This document shows, piece after piece, positions 35,115 through 46,059 of a stretch of DNA of 64,000 nucleotides. The position numbers and the translations under genes are program-made. Within the stretch, counting starts at the first letter, position 1; every line of letters begins with the position of its first letter. The notes beneath the pieces are model-generated. The model made no database searches. It was not told where the DNA came from and was given only the letters and a program-made list of their open reading frames with translations. Source of the DNA: Spodoptera frugiperda (Eukaryota > Arthropoda > Insecta > Lepidoptera > Noctuidae); assembly GCF_023101765.2 (NCBI RefSeq), contig NC_064215.1:6696001-6760000 (forward strand), read 5' to 3'.

Positions 35115-36880
35115 AACAGTAGCACAACTCCGTGCTACCTGTTCATATTAAAAAACAACATAAATAATTATATTATGTTTTATCTGAAAACCTCTTGCTC
35201 AATAATTGACTTATTTCAAAAGCCTTTTTAACAATAAAACAAAACAATAATTCATTAAAAACGCCAGCCGGTGGTATTAAAGCCACCATGAAAAGCGATA
35301 TGAATGAACACATCCCATAATGCATTGGTGTGCTCATATCCTTTATCGAATATATGCAGTTGATCACCCACAAATCGGATTCACGCTATTGGCGCGTTAA
35401 GCCGCACTAATTTCGGCAATCGTTCTGAAATTTCGTTGGTTCGCGATTTTACATTCAACCGAGAATAAATTCATTTAGCTTTGCATGCATATTCGGGATA
35501 ATATTTCGGGAATATTTGTGTGTTTTTATATTATTATAGTTTTGTTTGGAAATAACTCCGATGTTTTTGTCATCGATAGCTTTTAGGTCATTGTTAAAGT
35601 CCAAAATATTCGCTTTAAATATTCCAGAAAGATAAATAGGTACGTTACATAACATTTATTTACATACTATTATCAAACAGAGACCTTGTATGCCGTGAGA
35701 GCTTTACCAAGTCAGAATATTAAAATCGTCTTTACCTTAATTGCTGTTTCTACACATAATATATCTACACTACTACATAACAAACTACAGTAAATTTCTT
35801 ATCTAATAAATGTACTCGCAATCTAGCTACCAGCTACCTAAACATGTAAATAAACGTATGTATATAAAATGCACGGATACATACATATATATATATATAT
35901 ACAATATATAAATAATATACATATATATATGTTACATACACATATATGTATATATATAAAAATAAATATATATATTATTATATAAAACTTATTATACTAC
36001 ATATTATACCTATATATTTACTAAACATTATACTACTGTGTAAACATTTACCACTAATAAATTTTAAACTTTTGGATCCGACAGACAAACTACATATATA
36101 GTTTTGTCGGACTATGTACTAGTTTATAAGTTCATAACATGTACCTTTTAATAAAATAAATAAAATAAAATAATAAATAGTCTAGTCTACACGAGTAGTC
36201 AACCGCACTAACATCTTTGTTGACCGACCAATCTTTACACCACTTGTGCTACGATTTCTTTCAAAGAAGAATTGTTATTTCCAGTATAATATATTGTTAC
36301 ATTGTTATGCAAAGTTTGATGTTTCATTTATTACAATAATCCATTGATACCACAACAATGGATTCTAGCGAATTCATCCAGCTACATCGATATTTCTACA
36401 TCTTACTCAGCTGATATTATTTAACGTCTCGCTATCGCCATAATCGACGGCTTTTCATATGGGATATTGAAAAATGGCGTCTCAGTTAGTATAAATTATC
36501 CGCTTGGTATTCTGAAGATTAATGAAAGTTGAATATTTCTAAGAATGCGAAGTCGATGAAGTCATTTTTCCTTGGCTGCTGCCCGAAAATGACATGAAGA
36601 TTGATGTTGGTAGGTACTTAGAAAACGAGACGTCAACGCGAAAAAACTTGTTTTAAGTCAATACTTTATTTTACTGGAAGTTTGTTTTTACTTTATTATT
36701 AATGGTTTATTTATATTAAATGATAAATTTATGTAGGAAAGATCCGAGGAATAACCTGCTAGCTGTTATGGGAGTTGACACTGACGCAATGTGTTTTTAG
36801 CTATCGAGGAGACGTAAAATAAATATTCAAATGGTTCAGTATGCATGTGTGCTATGTATAACCCGATAAATTGCTTATTT
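35115..36880. other. No gene; AT-rich, with TA microsatellites
   Basis: A run of (TA)n, ATAC and TATATG units at about 35875-35990 can form hairpins. A short inverted repeat CCGACA...TGTCGG-like lies near 36080-36106. No coding feature. Confidence 0.5.
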
Positions 36881-36884
36881 GAGC

Positions 36885-37090
36885 TGCGCATCTTCCTCAC
36901 ACAGCTGCATAGCTTAGTATCAGTGGAAACGCAACGAACACATAATTTCGCAGCTTAGCTATACATCTTCGTAGCATAGCCTCATAGCCCATTTGCGGTG
37001 GAAAAACATAATGTTTAACGATAGATTCCATGTTTAACATAGTGAACCTACAAATACAGCACAGCTCAAAACAAAGTGGCCAAAAGCTAT
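36885..37090. repeat. Dispersed repeat related to 41066-41400
   Basis: GAGCTGCGCATCTTCCT and GCATAGCTTAGTATCAGTGG recur at 41261 and 41315. The two copies share these blocks with different spacing. Probably a MITE-type family; termini not resolved. Confidence 0.5.
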
Positions 37091-37457
37091 GTCCTGAGAA
37101 TCGCTCGTGATGCAAACCAATGTTGTTGAGGATCAGACAAAGCTTTAAATACTCGTAAAATACCTATGTAATAAGGTATAAGATTCCTTGAAGACAGTTA
37201 AGTAGTCAGTACGAAACGTTTCCGTCCTAAATAACCTCCAAGTTTTACAACTTCATTAATTTCTAACTCAACCTAAGTGCTTGGTCATGTCCTAGAAACG
37301 ATTACATTTTTCATTATTATTATCCACGTCTGAATCTTTAAATTGTGCTTTATTATTAATACTATAAGGCAGCTTTAAGTGTAATCCCGTGTTATGTAAT
37401 TATTTTATTTATTTTTGTTAATTCGAGGTGAGCCATTGATTTGATATTTATGGACGA

Positions 37458-38611
37458 CTAGCTTTTGCCCGCGACTTCGTTCGCGTGGAATAGTAACTTC
37501 CGGCAAATTTTTGGTTTTAACCACATAGTTCCCAATCTCGCGGAATCTCTTCAAAAATGAGACGTAGAAGATATTCCAGGGAACTCTTCAAAAATCAACA
37601 TAATGAGCTCTGCGTTTGAATTTAATAGATGTATACTCACTTAGGGCATTGAAAAAATTGTTTAAAAACGGACTTAAACTAAAGAAATATTATAATCTTT
37701 CCGAACTTAAGATGAAAACTAACTTAAAACTAAAGAAAGCTACGAATTACGAAATTATAACATTTAAAAAAGAAATTATATTACAACCTATCCTCTATGC
37801 TATAATAACCAAGCTTAAACTAAATAATTTAAAAGAAACGACTTAAATCTAATCTATCTAATTAATTAATAAATTAGACTTACAATTTTATTAAAAAACT
37901 AACTACAGTAACTACTAATAATCGATATCAAACTAAACCTACGTTAAATAATTTAACCAGAAAACCAGAAAAACCCAACAAATAAACTTATTAATTGACA
38001 AATACAACGAAACCAATTTATTTAGAATATACGAAACAGCAGGACCACTACAGACAAATAATCATACGACTAATAATACACTTTTTCTACGATAGTACCG
38101 AAGCGCTCGGCCGATACCCAACCAAATGAATGTAACGAAACCATAGCGCGATCTATTTCTATTTTAATTTTTGAAATAAAACTATCCTATGTCCTTTCTA
38201 AGGTTCTAAACTATATCTGTACCAAATTTCAACCAAATCCGTCAAATAGTGGCGGAGATTAATGGTATAAGCAAAGCATAGAATAGTGTTCGACGTGATT
38301 CTTTAATTTGACATAACTTTTTTATTTATGAACCGATTGACATGAAACAAACACTAAATGTAAATTGAAGCATACCACAATATATTCGTGAAAACCGCAT
38401 CCAACTCGGATCAGCCGTTTCTGAGATTAGCGCGCATAGACACACAGACAAACAGACAAACAGATAAACAGACAAACAGACAAACAGACAAAAAAAAAGT
38501 TAATTACATTTTTGGGTTCGACATCGACATAACAATAACCCCTGCTATTTTTTTTATTTTTATTTTCAATGTACAGACAGCACTTTTCTACGATTTTATT
38601 ATATGTATAGA
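37458..38611 (-). mobile_element. Non-autonomous Helitron, 1.15 kb
   Basis: Read on the minus strand it starts TCTATACATATAATAAAATC after an A and ends GGGCAAAAGCTAG before T. A perfect 5-bp stem (CGCGA..TCGCG) lies 8 nt before CTAG. It carries a GTCTGTTT microsatellite (plus strand GACAAACA, 38440-38494). It matches the element at 60303-61712 over both ends (roughly the first 430 and last 700 bp) but lacks that copy's 150-bp duplicated block. No Rep/helicase. Confidence 0.85.
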
Positions 38612-38642
38612 TTAACTTCTGCCCGCGGCTTCGCCCGCGAAA
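38612..38642 (-). mobile_element. 3' end of a second Helitron, interrupted
   Basis: The complement reads CGCGGGCGAAGCCGCGGGCA and then GAAG, a Helitron 3' hairpin, ending right at the start of the 37458-38611 element. The final CTAG is altered (TTAAT). Confidence 0.6.
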
Positions 38643-38659
38643 TACTTACTTTTTCCGAG

Positions 38660-38865
38660 TTATATGTACTTTCTAAGATTACCAAGATTCAAGAATTCAC
38701 TGACAAACCGTGAAGGAAATATTGTGAAGAAACCTGGTCATTTATAATTACAAGTTTGAAATCGCCAGCCCAGAAGATTTAAACACCGCCGCCAGAGAAC
38801 CGTGTAAGAGGAGCCCTTTAGTTAGCAGTGGCTTATAGGTTCTTGATGATGATGAAGACAACGTG
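38660..38865 (+). repeat. RTE-like LINE 3' UTR fragment
   Basis: TTCACTGACAAACCGTGAAG, AAGAAACCTGGTCATTTATA, AAGTTTGAAATCGCCAGCCC and a GATGATGATGAAG tail near 38850, with a rearranged middle. Confidence 0.6.
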
Positions 38866-39287
38866 TTTATTATGATTTTCCTTTATAAACCTTCGACTGT
38901 ATTTTACTTAGCCCATTATAAAAAATCTATTGAAAGTCTGGGTAAAATTTAGTGATTGAATCGAACGTCACCAAATCAATTTAGCTTTCATCAACATTTC
39001 CACGAAATGTTTTACGAATTGCCTTTAAAATGTTATATAATGACTTTTTATTTATATCGGGTTATTTAATTTCTTTGAAATCCTTTTACGTAATATGATC
39101 ATGCTATCAGTATAAATAGGTGACGGTGATGTAAATGTCAGTTCTTGGAATTAAGGTTATTTTGAAGTGGTTGAAAGAAAAAGGTGACACGGCACTGTAT
39201 TATTTAGGAAACTTTTTTTAACATAACTTTAAATTAGCAATCCGAAGTTTAAATAGTAGGTAGAATAACATTATGACACTAGATTTT

Positions 39288-39375
39288 TAGGGCTCCATAG
39301 CCAAATGGCAAAAACGGAATCCTTATAGATTTGTCATGTCTGTCTGTCCATCCGTCCGTATGTCACAGCCATTTA
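39288..39375 (+). repeat. Fragment of a widespread 'GGGTTCCGTA'-type repeat
   Basis: TTTTAGGGCTCCATAGCCAA, AAAAACGGAATCCTTATAGA and TGTCTGTCTGTCCATCCGTC follow the layout of a repeat common in Lepidoptera and other arthropods. Diverged; boundaries approximate. Confidence 0.5.
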
Positions 39376-39819
39376 TTTTGTGAGTTGTGAATGTTTCATT
39401 TACTCTTTGTTGTTAAGATTGTGTTTATTCCTTACTATTTTTAAGTAACTTTTCAGTCCGTTATTATTATAAAAAAAGATGTTAATGTTTTTATACCTAT
39501 ATAAAATCATATTATTCAAAATTCAGTTGGAACCCAACACAAAATAAAATCACATCAAAAATCTTACAAAAATCTATGCAAATAAAGTAATTCGCTAAAA
39601 ATGTTTCCGACAGTGATGTGCACTAAGCGACGAGCCATCGCAGAGGAATGGACGATATTCAATCAACCCCTTCGATGGTGATAAATGAAAGCGTCACTCC
39701 ACAGCTATGTAGGTACAGGAGGTTCTATATAGCAGTCCAAAATTGACGCCAATTTTCCCCAAACCGAAAGCATGATAGCGAAAACGGTATTTTATTTAAT
39801 ATAGTCACTATATAGTATT

Positions 39820-40010
39820 AAAAACAAAGCCGCTTTCTCTGTCCCCATGCCCCTTTGTATGCTTTAATCTTTAGAAATACGCAACGGATTTTAATGTGGT
39901 TTTTTAATACATTAGATAGAGTGATTCCTGAGAAAAGTTTATGTGTATAATACATGCATAATATATCTCCATTGCGTCTATGCAAAGCTGAGGCGAGTCC
40001 CTAATGTTAT
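39820..40010 (+). repeat. Dispersed repeat, possibly Helitron-derived
   Basis: GCCGCTTTCTCTGTCCCCAT, ATACGCAACGGATTTTAATG and TTAGATAGAGTGATTCCTGA form a layout I recognise from lepidopteran dispersed repeats. No clear termini. Confidence 0.4.
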
Positions 40011-40012
40011 AT

Positions 40013-40152
40013 TACAGGGTGACTTCGATTTCGACGTATATCGTTAGGTTAGGTTTGGGTTGGGTTTGGGTTAGGTTTGGGTTAGGTTTGGGTTAGGTTT
40101 GTTGTATTATCATTCTCCGAGAGAAATACGGCGCATTATAAGTCACTCTGTA
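40013..40152. mobile_element. 140-bp MITE carrying TTAGG-like tandem repeats
   Basis: TACAGGGTGACTT (40013-40025) and AAGTCACTCTGTA (40140-40152) are inverted repeats with one mismatch; the outer TA may be the target-site duplication. The left interior (40043-40104) is about five units of GGTTAGGTTTGG-like sequence, close to the insect telomere repeat TTAGG. Confidence 0.6.
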
Positions 40153-40410
40153 TACGACCTTTCATATACTATGTCAATTTAATCCTTCGGTAATGTCGCA
40201 TAAACTCGTCATTACGAGATCGAAGGGATGAGTATTATATTTTGTGTTAGCGAATATTTGAGTTTGATATTACATGATGTGAATCGTGTGTTTATTTTGG
40301 TAATGTGTAAATGCGGCTCTTGATGATTATTTTTAGACTTCTTAATAGAAAAAGTGATATACCTACGTTTATAAAAATGTTTAATGGAATTTCTTTTGTG
40401 TTTTATGTTC

Positions 40411-40577
40411 TTTTTGTCGTGGGTGCATTTATAAACATACAATTTCACATACACATGACACCCAGACCTGAAACTACAATTTGTGGATCAACAAAGATGT
40501 GCTCCGTGCGGGAATCAAACCCGCTACACGTTGCGCGGCAGTCAGTTAACCCAGCCATCGCGCCGACCATGTCGGTA
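40411..40577 (-). repeat. tRNA-derived SINE family 1
   Basis: On plus: ATACAATTTCACATACACAT, GACACCCAGACCTGAAACTA, CAATTTGTGGATCA, GTGCGGGAATCAAACCCGCT and ACGTTGCGCGGCAGTCAGTT. The A-box region ends near GCGCCGACC. Well preserved. Confidence 0.8.
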
Positions 40578-41065
40578 ATGCGCATTGATTTAAAATTTAT
40601 TTTTAGCCTAATCAATGCGTTTGAAAATTAACATAGTTTTAGTTTAAAAGTATAAGTATACTATCTACAAAATCTACATAAATATGCTTCGTCAAATCTG
40701 ATTAAAAAATGTTTTAGCGAAATTGGTTAACAAAAATACAGCTATTAACATTTTCAATAACACACGACAGCTTTAATTACTGTCAATGTCATGACTTTAT
40801 TTCACATTTTATAGCGGGTGATACAAACAACCCAGACTAATATAGAGGGTGTTAGCTTTTTAAACACTCATCCAGTACAGGATTATTAATGATTTAGGTT
40901 TAACGTTGATTAATGTGGAACTTTGGGCAACTAATGGATTAGATACCTAGATGTTTCGGTGCCACAATATATTTGGGCAAATATTCATAATAATAATGGT
41001 TAGGTACTTCAAATAATGATTATTTAGTGTTTTGTGTATATAATATAAAAAATGTTGAACATTAA

Positions 41066-41400
41066 GGGTGCTCTTTCATCAGAGATGTGCTATACTACGT
41101 TGCTGTGCGATGCTGCGATGCTGCTTTGGCTTCTATCAATCAAATTCATTGATACACATACCTTAGCACTAGTGAAAACATATTCAGCTAAGATATGTTT
41201 TTAATATGGAAAGATGTTATGGATGACTTCCCTATTATCGATACATCGCATACTCAAGCTGCGCATCTTCCTTGCACAGCTACTTTGCGGCGGCACATCT
41301 TACTCGCACCGCTACATAGCTTAGTATCAGTGGAAACGGTCACATAGTTTCACAGCTATGCATCTTAGTACGTCGTTCTTCAGCAAAGCTACATATTGTG
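41066..41400. repeat. Dispersed repeat related to 36885-37090
   Basis: Opens AAGGGTGCTCTTTCATCAGA and GATGTGCTATACTACGTTGC. Contains GATGCTGCGATGCTGC and shares CAAGCTGCGCATCTTCCT and GCTTAGTATCAGTGGAAACG with 36885-37090. Non-coding; termini uncertain. Confidence 0.5.
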
Positions 41401-41889
41401 ATCTTGTAAACCAGCATTTTCTAAAAAAACATAACTTACATCGTAATTAGTGTTATCTTATTTATTAGGTTTATAAAGCATTAAAAGTAATTTAAAATTC
41501 ATTAAAAACTATTTAGCGGCTTCAAGGGATGCAAATGTCGCTTATTTACTACAAGACTACTTTACATTTTTAGTTAAAACTAAGTTTATTTTCATATTAG
41601 AGCTAGTTTAAGTTTTTTACTATGGCTTGAAGTGGTGTAATTAGAGATTTTAAGCATAAAATAGGGTTGATTAGCAATTTTCTTACTTTTTAGATTGCTA
41701 TTTAAAAAATAACCCAGTATTTTAAATACAAGAACATTAAATATACTTAAAGCCTTAAATTCTAGTTTGCTGGATGTTATCGTATTTTAACAAAATTGTG
41801 CTTGCAATCTTATCGACGCAGCTTTTCGAATAACCAAAAAGTACTGTATAAACTAAATAGTCGTAGTTATACTTATTTTAGTACAACAC

Positions 41890-42088
41890 ACACTTTAAAA
41901 TTTTTAAAATGTCTCTATCAACATAAGAAATAGAATGAACCGTAGAATGTGTTGCTAAGGGCTAATCTCGAAAACTGCTGAACAGATTTCACTTTTTTTT
42001 GTTGGATTTGTTATTGTTAAGAAGATTTTTAGGAGTATGTAATGAAGAAACATTTCCAAGGCGAAACAAAGTTCGCGGGGTCCTCTAG
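41890..42088 (+). mobile_element. Small Helitron, 3' part well defined
   Basis: Ends GGGTCCTCTAG|T at 42085-42089 after a 5-bp stem GCGAA-ACAAAG-TTCGC (42061-42076). The interior has GGGCTAATCTCGAAAACTGC. The left boundary is a guess. Confidence 0.6.
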
Positions 42089-42105
42089 TCACACTTAATA
42101 CACTA

Positions 42106-42287
42106 TTACACTTAATATTATAAATGTGAAAGTTTGTTTGTTTAACCCGGCTGCCTGGTCGTCAATCAATCTAAAACTACTGAACGGATTTTAATAAAAT
42201 TCGGTATACACATAGGGTAAGAGCTTACTGGCCTGATAGGACTTTTTATCTCATGGAAACGCGGGTGAAGCCGCAGGCAGAAGCCAG
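42106..42287 (+). mobile_element. Small non-autonomous Helitron adjacent to the previous one
   Basis: The 5' part is TTACACTTAATATTATAAAT, with TT in place of TC. The 3' end is CCAG|T at 42284-42288 after hairpin GCGG-GTGAAG-CCGC. It starts only 17 bp after the previous element's end. Interior ACTACTGAACGGATTTTAAT is typical. Confidence 0.7.
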
Positions 42288-42651
42288 TATGAAATACACC
42301 AATTAAAATCCCAAAATGACAATGAATAGACCCATTATAATATTGTAAAACGGCAGAATATTTAAAGGCACTCAAGTTAACGTATTGTTTTCGCTGAGGT
42401 TATAAATAATTTGCGATACAAACTGTTATCTGATACTTTGTAAACATCGTTTAAGGGGAAATGAGAAATAAATGTTCTCTGGAATTTTTACGACAATGGC
42501 AGAATAAGCTCATTTCTTTAGATTAACTCGTTCAAAATGTTTTTGGAATTGAAAGTAGGCAAGTCATTATATTAATGGCTTTTTAAAATGCTTTGTTTAT
42601 GAATGACTTGTTTTGTTGTTGTGTTTTTTTTTTTGTTAAGAATTATTACGG

Positions 42652-42735
42652 CGGGATTTTCTCTTGTAAGCTTTGTATCATACACATTGTTTATGAATCA
42701 TATCCAAACATTGATCAACAATTTGTGGATGCGTT
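42652..42735 (-). repeat. Degenerate SINE family 1 fragment
   Basis: TTTTCTCTTGTA, a TACACAT block and ATCAACAATTTGTGGATG follow the order of the family-1 tail and body. Weak match. Confidence 0.3.
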
Positions 42736-43504
42736 TACCGTGTAGTCTATCAGATTTTTGGAATTATGTGTGTTTATTTATCTAAATTAAGCAACCCTGT
42801 ATCTAATCCTTAAAACTATTTTGTAAATCCTTTCAGTATTCTACGACTAGCAGTCGACAGTCACATATGTGATTACTTGATTAACAAAATTGAAAGAGGA
42901 TTATGTATAGGAAACACTCTTTAGAGATGCATTATTTCAAACACTCTTTAAACGTGAGGTATTTCTTCATCAGTCGAAATTTCGTTTGAATTAAATTGGT
43001 CCCTTTTGAAAGCAACAAAATATTCAAATGAAACCGAACCGAATGCAATTATAGCGATACAACACGAAATGAATAGTGCTCTACCAGGAAACAAATTAAT
43101 ACGTAATTTAAGTGACACACATTAATTTCAATATGGCTTTTAATGAAAACGTGTTCATGTTCACACAAGCAGAAATTATTTCATTTAAATAAGTAAACAT
43201 TATGACGTACGGGAAGCGACATATGAGTGTAATTAAGTTATTCGTAATCGTTCGCGCTTAATATATTCAACACCTTTATACATTACGTCACGCCTTTAAT
43301 TCCTCGAAAAAATGAGTACTTTTTAATGTACTTAACACCCACATTAATACCGGAATTTTATACGATAAGTAAATACGTTAGAAGAGACATTGTAATATTA
43401 TTGTTTATCATACAACATTCCTCATACATAATCCTGATTTAAATCAATTCAGATGACATTCAAATATGAAAACTCAACAGATCAGCCACTAGGGTTGATC
43501 TGAT

Positions 43505-43611
43505 AGAAGTTGGAGTAGGAATAGGGTGGTTTTTAGTTAGTAAGAATCTGACACTCCCTCTCGCCTCGCCCTGGCGAGAGAAGTCATTAAATGATTTCCC
43601 CCCCAAAAAAT
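43505..43611 (+). repeat. R1-clade LINE 3' UTR fragment
   Basis: GGGTGGTTTTTAGTTAGTAA, GAATCTGACACTCCCTCTCG, CCTGGCGAGAGAAGTCATTA and a C-run with A6 tail match the last 110 bp of the LINE at 54657-55599. Confidence 0.8.
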
Positions 43612-43734
43612 GGGCTGATCTAGGAAACATTACTTAAGGCGGTTGATATTTATTGTAAGACCCATATCAGGTTATCCAGATTTTATACAAAGGCCGAGGA
43701 TTTGCGATAACCAAATATCAACACATTATTATAT

Positions 43735-43815
43735 AGCACCATGTACTCGAATATCGAACCAAAAACTCTTTGTTCAGCAGTCGTGCTTGCGATCACTGTC
43801 TTAATGAGCAGTGAA
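43735..43815 (-). repeat. SINE family 2 tRNA-like head fragment
   Basis: The plus strand has ATCGAACCAAAAACTC and TTCAGCAGTCGTGCTTGCGA followed by a decayed ACTG..GAGCAGT, collinear with the head of the full copy at 17865-18154. Confidence 0.5.
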
Positions 43816-44185
43816 CACGTTAAATTAAGCCAAAATATTTTAAATTAACAGAGTAATGAAACACCCCATTAAAAACTCGCCCCTACTTCGCTCCATGGCA
43901 CCATACAATAAATATACTTTAAAGACATCTTTTACGCGGTAATTGTGCACTTTTGTGAAAACAGGGGAATGCAATTTGCGTTGCAATGTCATGCATATTA
44001 TTAACTTTTACCCCTTTTGTTTCTAATTTTATTTTGTGATGTTCTTTTGACTGTCATTTTGCGAGAGTTGGTGCTAATTCATAGCCAAACTCGAGGACTT
44101 AATTTCAGTTTAGTGTCCGATATAATATTATTGTAATCGCCAATCTAACTAATGGTATATCTACATGATGGCTTTTTGCTTATGA

Positions 44186-44345
44186 TTCCCTTTTTTTGAT
44201 GTCGGGGAAAACCTTCAAAGGGCGCCTAGTTTTCTGGGGAGAAAAGACTAGCAGTGTGGAATATTTTCCTCACTAAAACTACTATGGCGGCAACCTCAGC
44301 ACCAGTAAGGGCACCGCATCCTCTAATAGGTCTGCCCCGGAGCCC
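44186..44345 (-). repeat. LINE 3' UTR-like repeat, same family as 62630-62775
   Basis: On plus: ATGTCGGGGAAAACCTTCAA, AGGGCGCCTAGTTTTCTGG, GAAAAGACTAGCAGTGTGGA and CTCACTAAAACTACTATGGC. The 62630 copy has the complementary order. Confidence 0.55.
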
Positions 44346-44869
44346 TACCCTATGGAGCTTATACCTACGTACGTACCTTCTAAAGTTTAAAATTAAAATG
44401 TTGTTTCCTGTTTCTTTTTTACTTTCAGAGATAATTAAACAGCAACTTATGTCTAAAATGTGTTTCTAACTGTAAAAATAACTTAATAAGGTGCAAGATT
44501 TAATGAGTATCGAGAGGATGTAAAAATATTTCAACATTAGCGTGCCTCTACGCTCGGGTTAATTGTTTAAAAATGTGACAGGATTTTTTCGCTATAATAT
44601 TCACGAGAGATGGTAGCTAATTAACTTGTGGTGGGTTTGTAATTCAGTGCCAAGACACGTTTTAACACATTTTTACACATATTGTTTGTCATTGTAGTCT
44701 GGCAAAGGTGTTAATTGTATTTAGGAGATCATTCAGTTAAATGGTCCTTTAGTCATTCTCCAGTATTAGTATGAAGCATAACATTCTCAGGTGAAATGGT
44801 TAATTTCAAATATTGATATCACGAAGAATATCACGAAATTTTTTAAACGTATCCTTTTTATTGCATGAA

Positions 44870-45067
44870 AATAAACTTGACCCACACTAATTGCAATAAC
44901 CGAACAAAACCAATAATGTGAGTAAAAACAATAAAACTACTATGTACATACATGTCATCCTTGTTCAAAACACATAATATAAATACTACGTTTTACAACA
45001 AACTATGGAACTTGTATCAAAACCCAAAACATGACACTGATGTTTAGACTTATACAAAATGTATGGC
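44870..45067 (+). repeat. 198-bp tandem repeat, unit 1
   Basis: The first 73 bp (44870-44942, AATAAACTTGACCCACAC...) are identical to 45068-45140. The rest is shared but diverged and gapped. Confidence 0.85.
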
Positions 45068-45260
45068 AATAAACTTGACCCACACTAATTGCAATAACCG
45101 AACAAAACCAATAATGTGAGTAAAAACAATAAAACTACTACATACCACCATTGATAGACACACACCAATACAATACATACTACGTTTTACAAACAAACAA
45201 CGGAACACGTATCAAAACCAGAACACGTATACCAAAGGAAAAAACAATCAGTAAAGAGCA
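45068..45260 (+). repeat. 198-bp tandem repeat, unit 2
   Basis: The first 73 bp are identical to unit 1. Then TACTACGTTTTACAAACAA and ACGTATCAAAACCAGAACA show a diverged second half. Confidence 0.8.
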
Positions 45261-45536
45261 AATTAAGCTCACTCATCAACCGCATTCCGTTCGTTCATAT
45301 CCGACTGACGTTGATTTGTTTCTTTGTTGTCCAATAGAGGTGGTAAATCGTAATTACGGCTTGACGCAGGTCTGACGGTAGTAGGCACTGGAATTACGTA
45401 CAAGTTTGACTCGCTTATATAGACTGTTGATAACGTGTTCGTATGTTCGTGCTTGGGGGACGAGGAGATAGGTTAAGAAATTGCTCAGTTGATATTGATT
45501 GTTTGCAGTTTATAAATGTAAGGTTATTAAGATATC

Positions 45537-45675
45537 TGGAGCTGCGGATTACCTAGCGTGTTTACTGGGGCTCCGGATCTAAAAGGAGTAGGAACGGGGT
45601 TGTTTTTAGTCAGTAAGAGTCTGACACTCTCAAGGTGGGATGGCAGTCAATGGATGATCCCCCCCCCCCTAAAAA
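45537..45675 (+). repeat. R1-clade LINE 3' UTR fragment
   Basis: GGAGCTGCGGATTACCTAGC, ACTGGGGCTCCGGATC, TTTTTAGTCAGTAAGAGTCT, GACACTCTCAAGG and a C11 run with short A-tail. It starts at nearly the same point as the copy at 49871. Confidence 0.75.
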
Positions 45676-45972
45676 GGTTATTTAGATTGATTAAGTTGAT
45701 ACGGCTATTATGCTAATCTGTCAACGGTATTTAATTAACAATAACAAGAATCATTTTAGAACACTACGTATCGTCTGAAAGATTTAACAAACCAGCTGAT
45801 TAAGAAGTTATGTTTAGTTTAGTTTGAAGTCGGCAAAAAGAAGAACTGTGTAAACTTTATAACGAATTATTAGCATTTCCACGAATGGTCTCGATGTTTT
45901 CCATTTGTCTAATTAACGAGTGATAAAGTTTGACCGCAGTACTCTAGCTTTCGAATCAAGATTTATCATACT

Positions 45973-46014
45973 TGTGTGTGTGTGTGAGAGAGAGAGATAG
46001 AGAGAGCGAGAGCT
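45973..46014. repeat. GT/GA microsatellite
   Basis: (GT)n turning into (GA)n with GATA and GAGC interruptions. Confidence 0.9.
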
Positions 46015-46059
46015 GTGTTTAACTATATACAAGTATCATTTATGAAACTTTTGCTTATA

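Noticed and set aside
38440..38494. CRISPR-like regular repeat
   Set aside because: A simple GACAAACA microsatellite inside a Helitron; eukaryotic context and no spacers.
40311..40631. 106-codon open frame
   Set aside because: It covers the SINE1 copy at 40411-40577. The same peptide pieces recur at every SINE1 copy.
44430..44475. Possible terminal exon after a strong polypyrimidine tract
   Set aside because: Short frame (IIKQQLMSKMCF then stop) with no polyadenylation signal nearby or protein match that I recognise.
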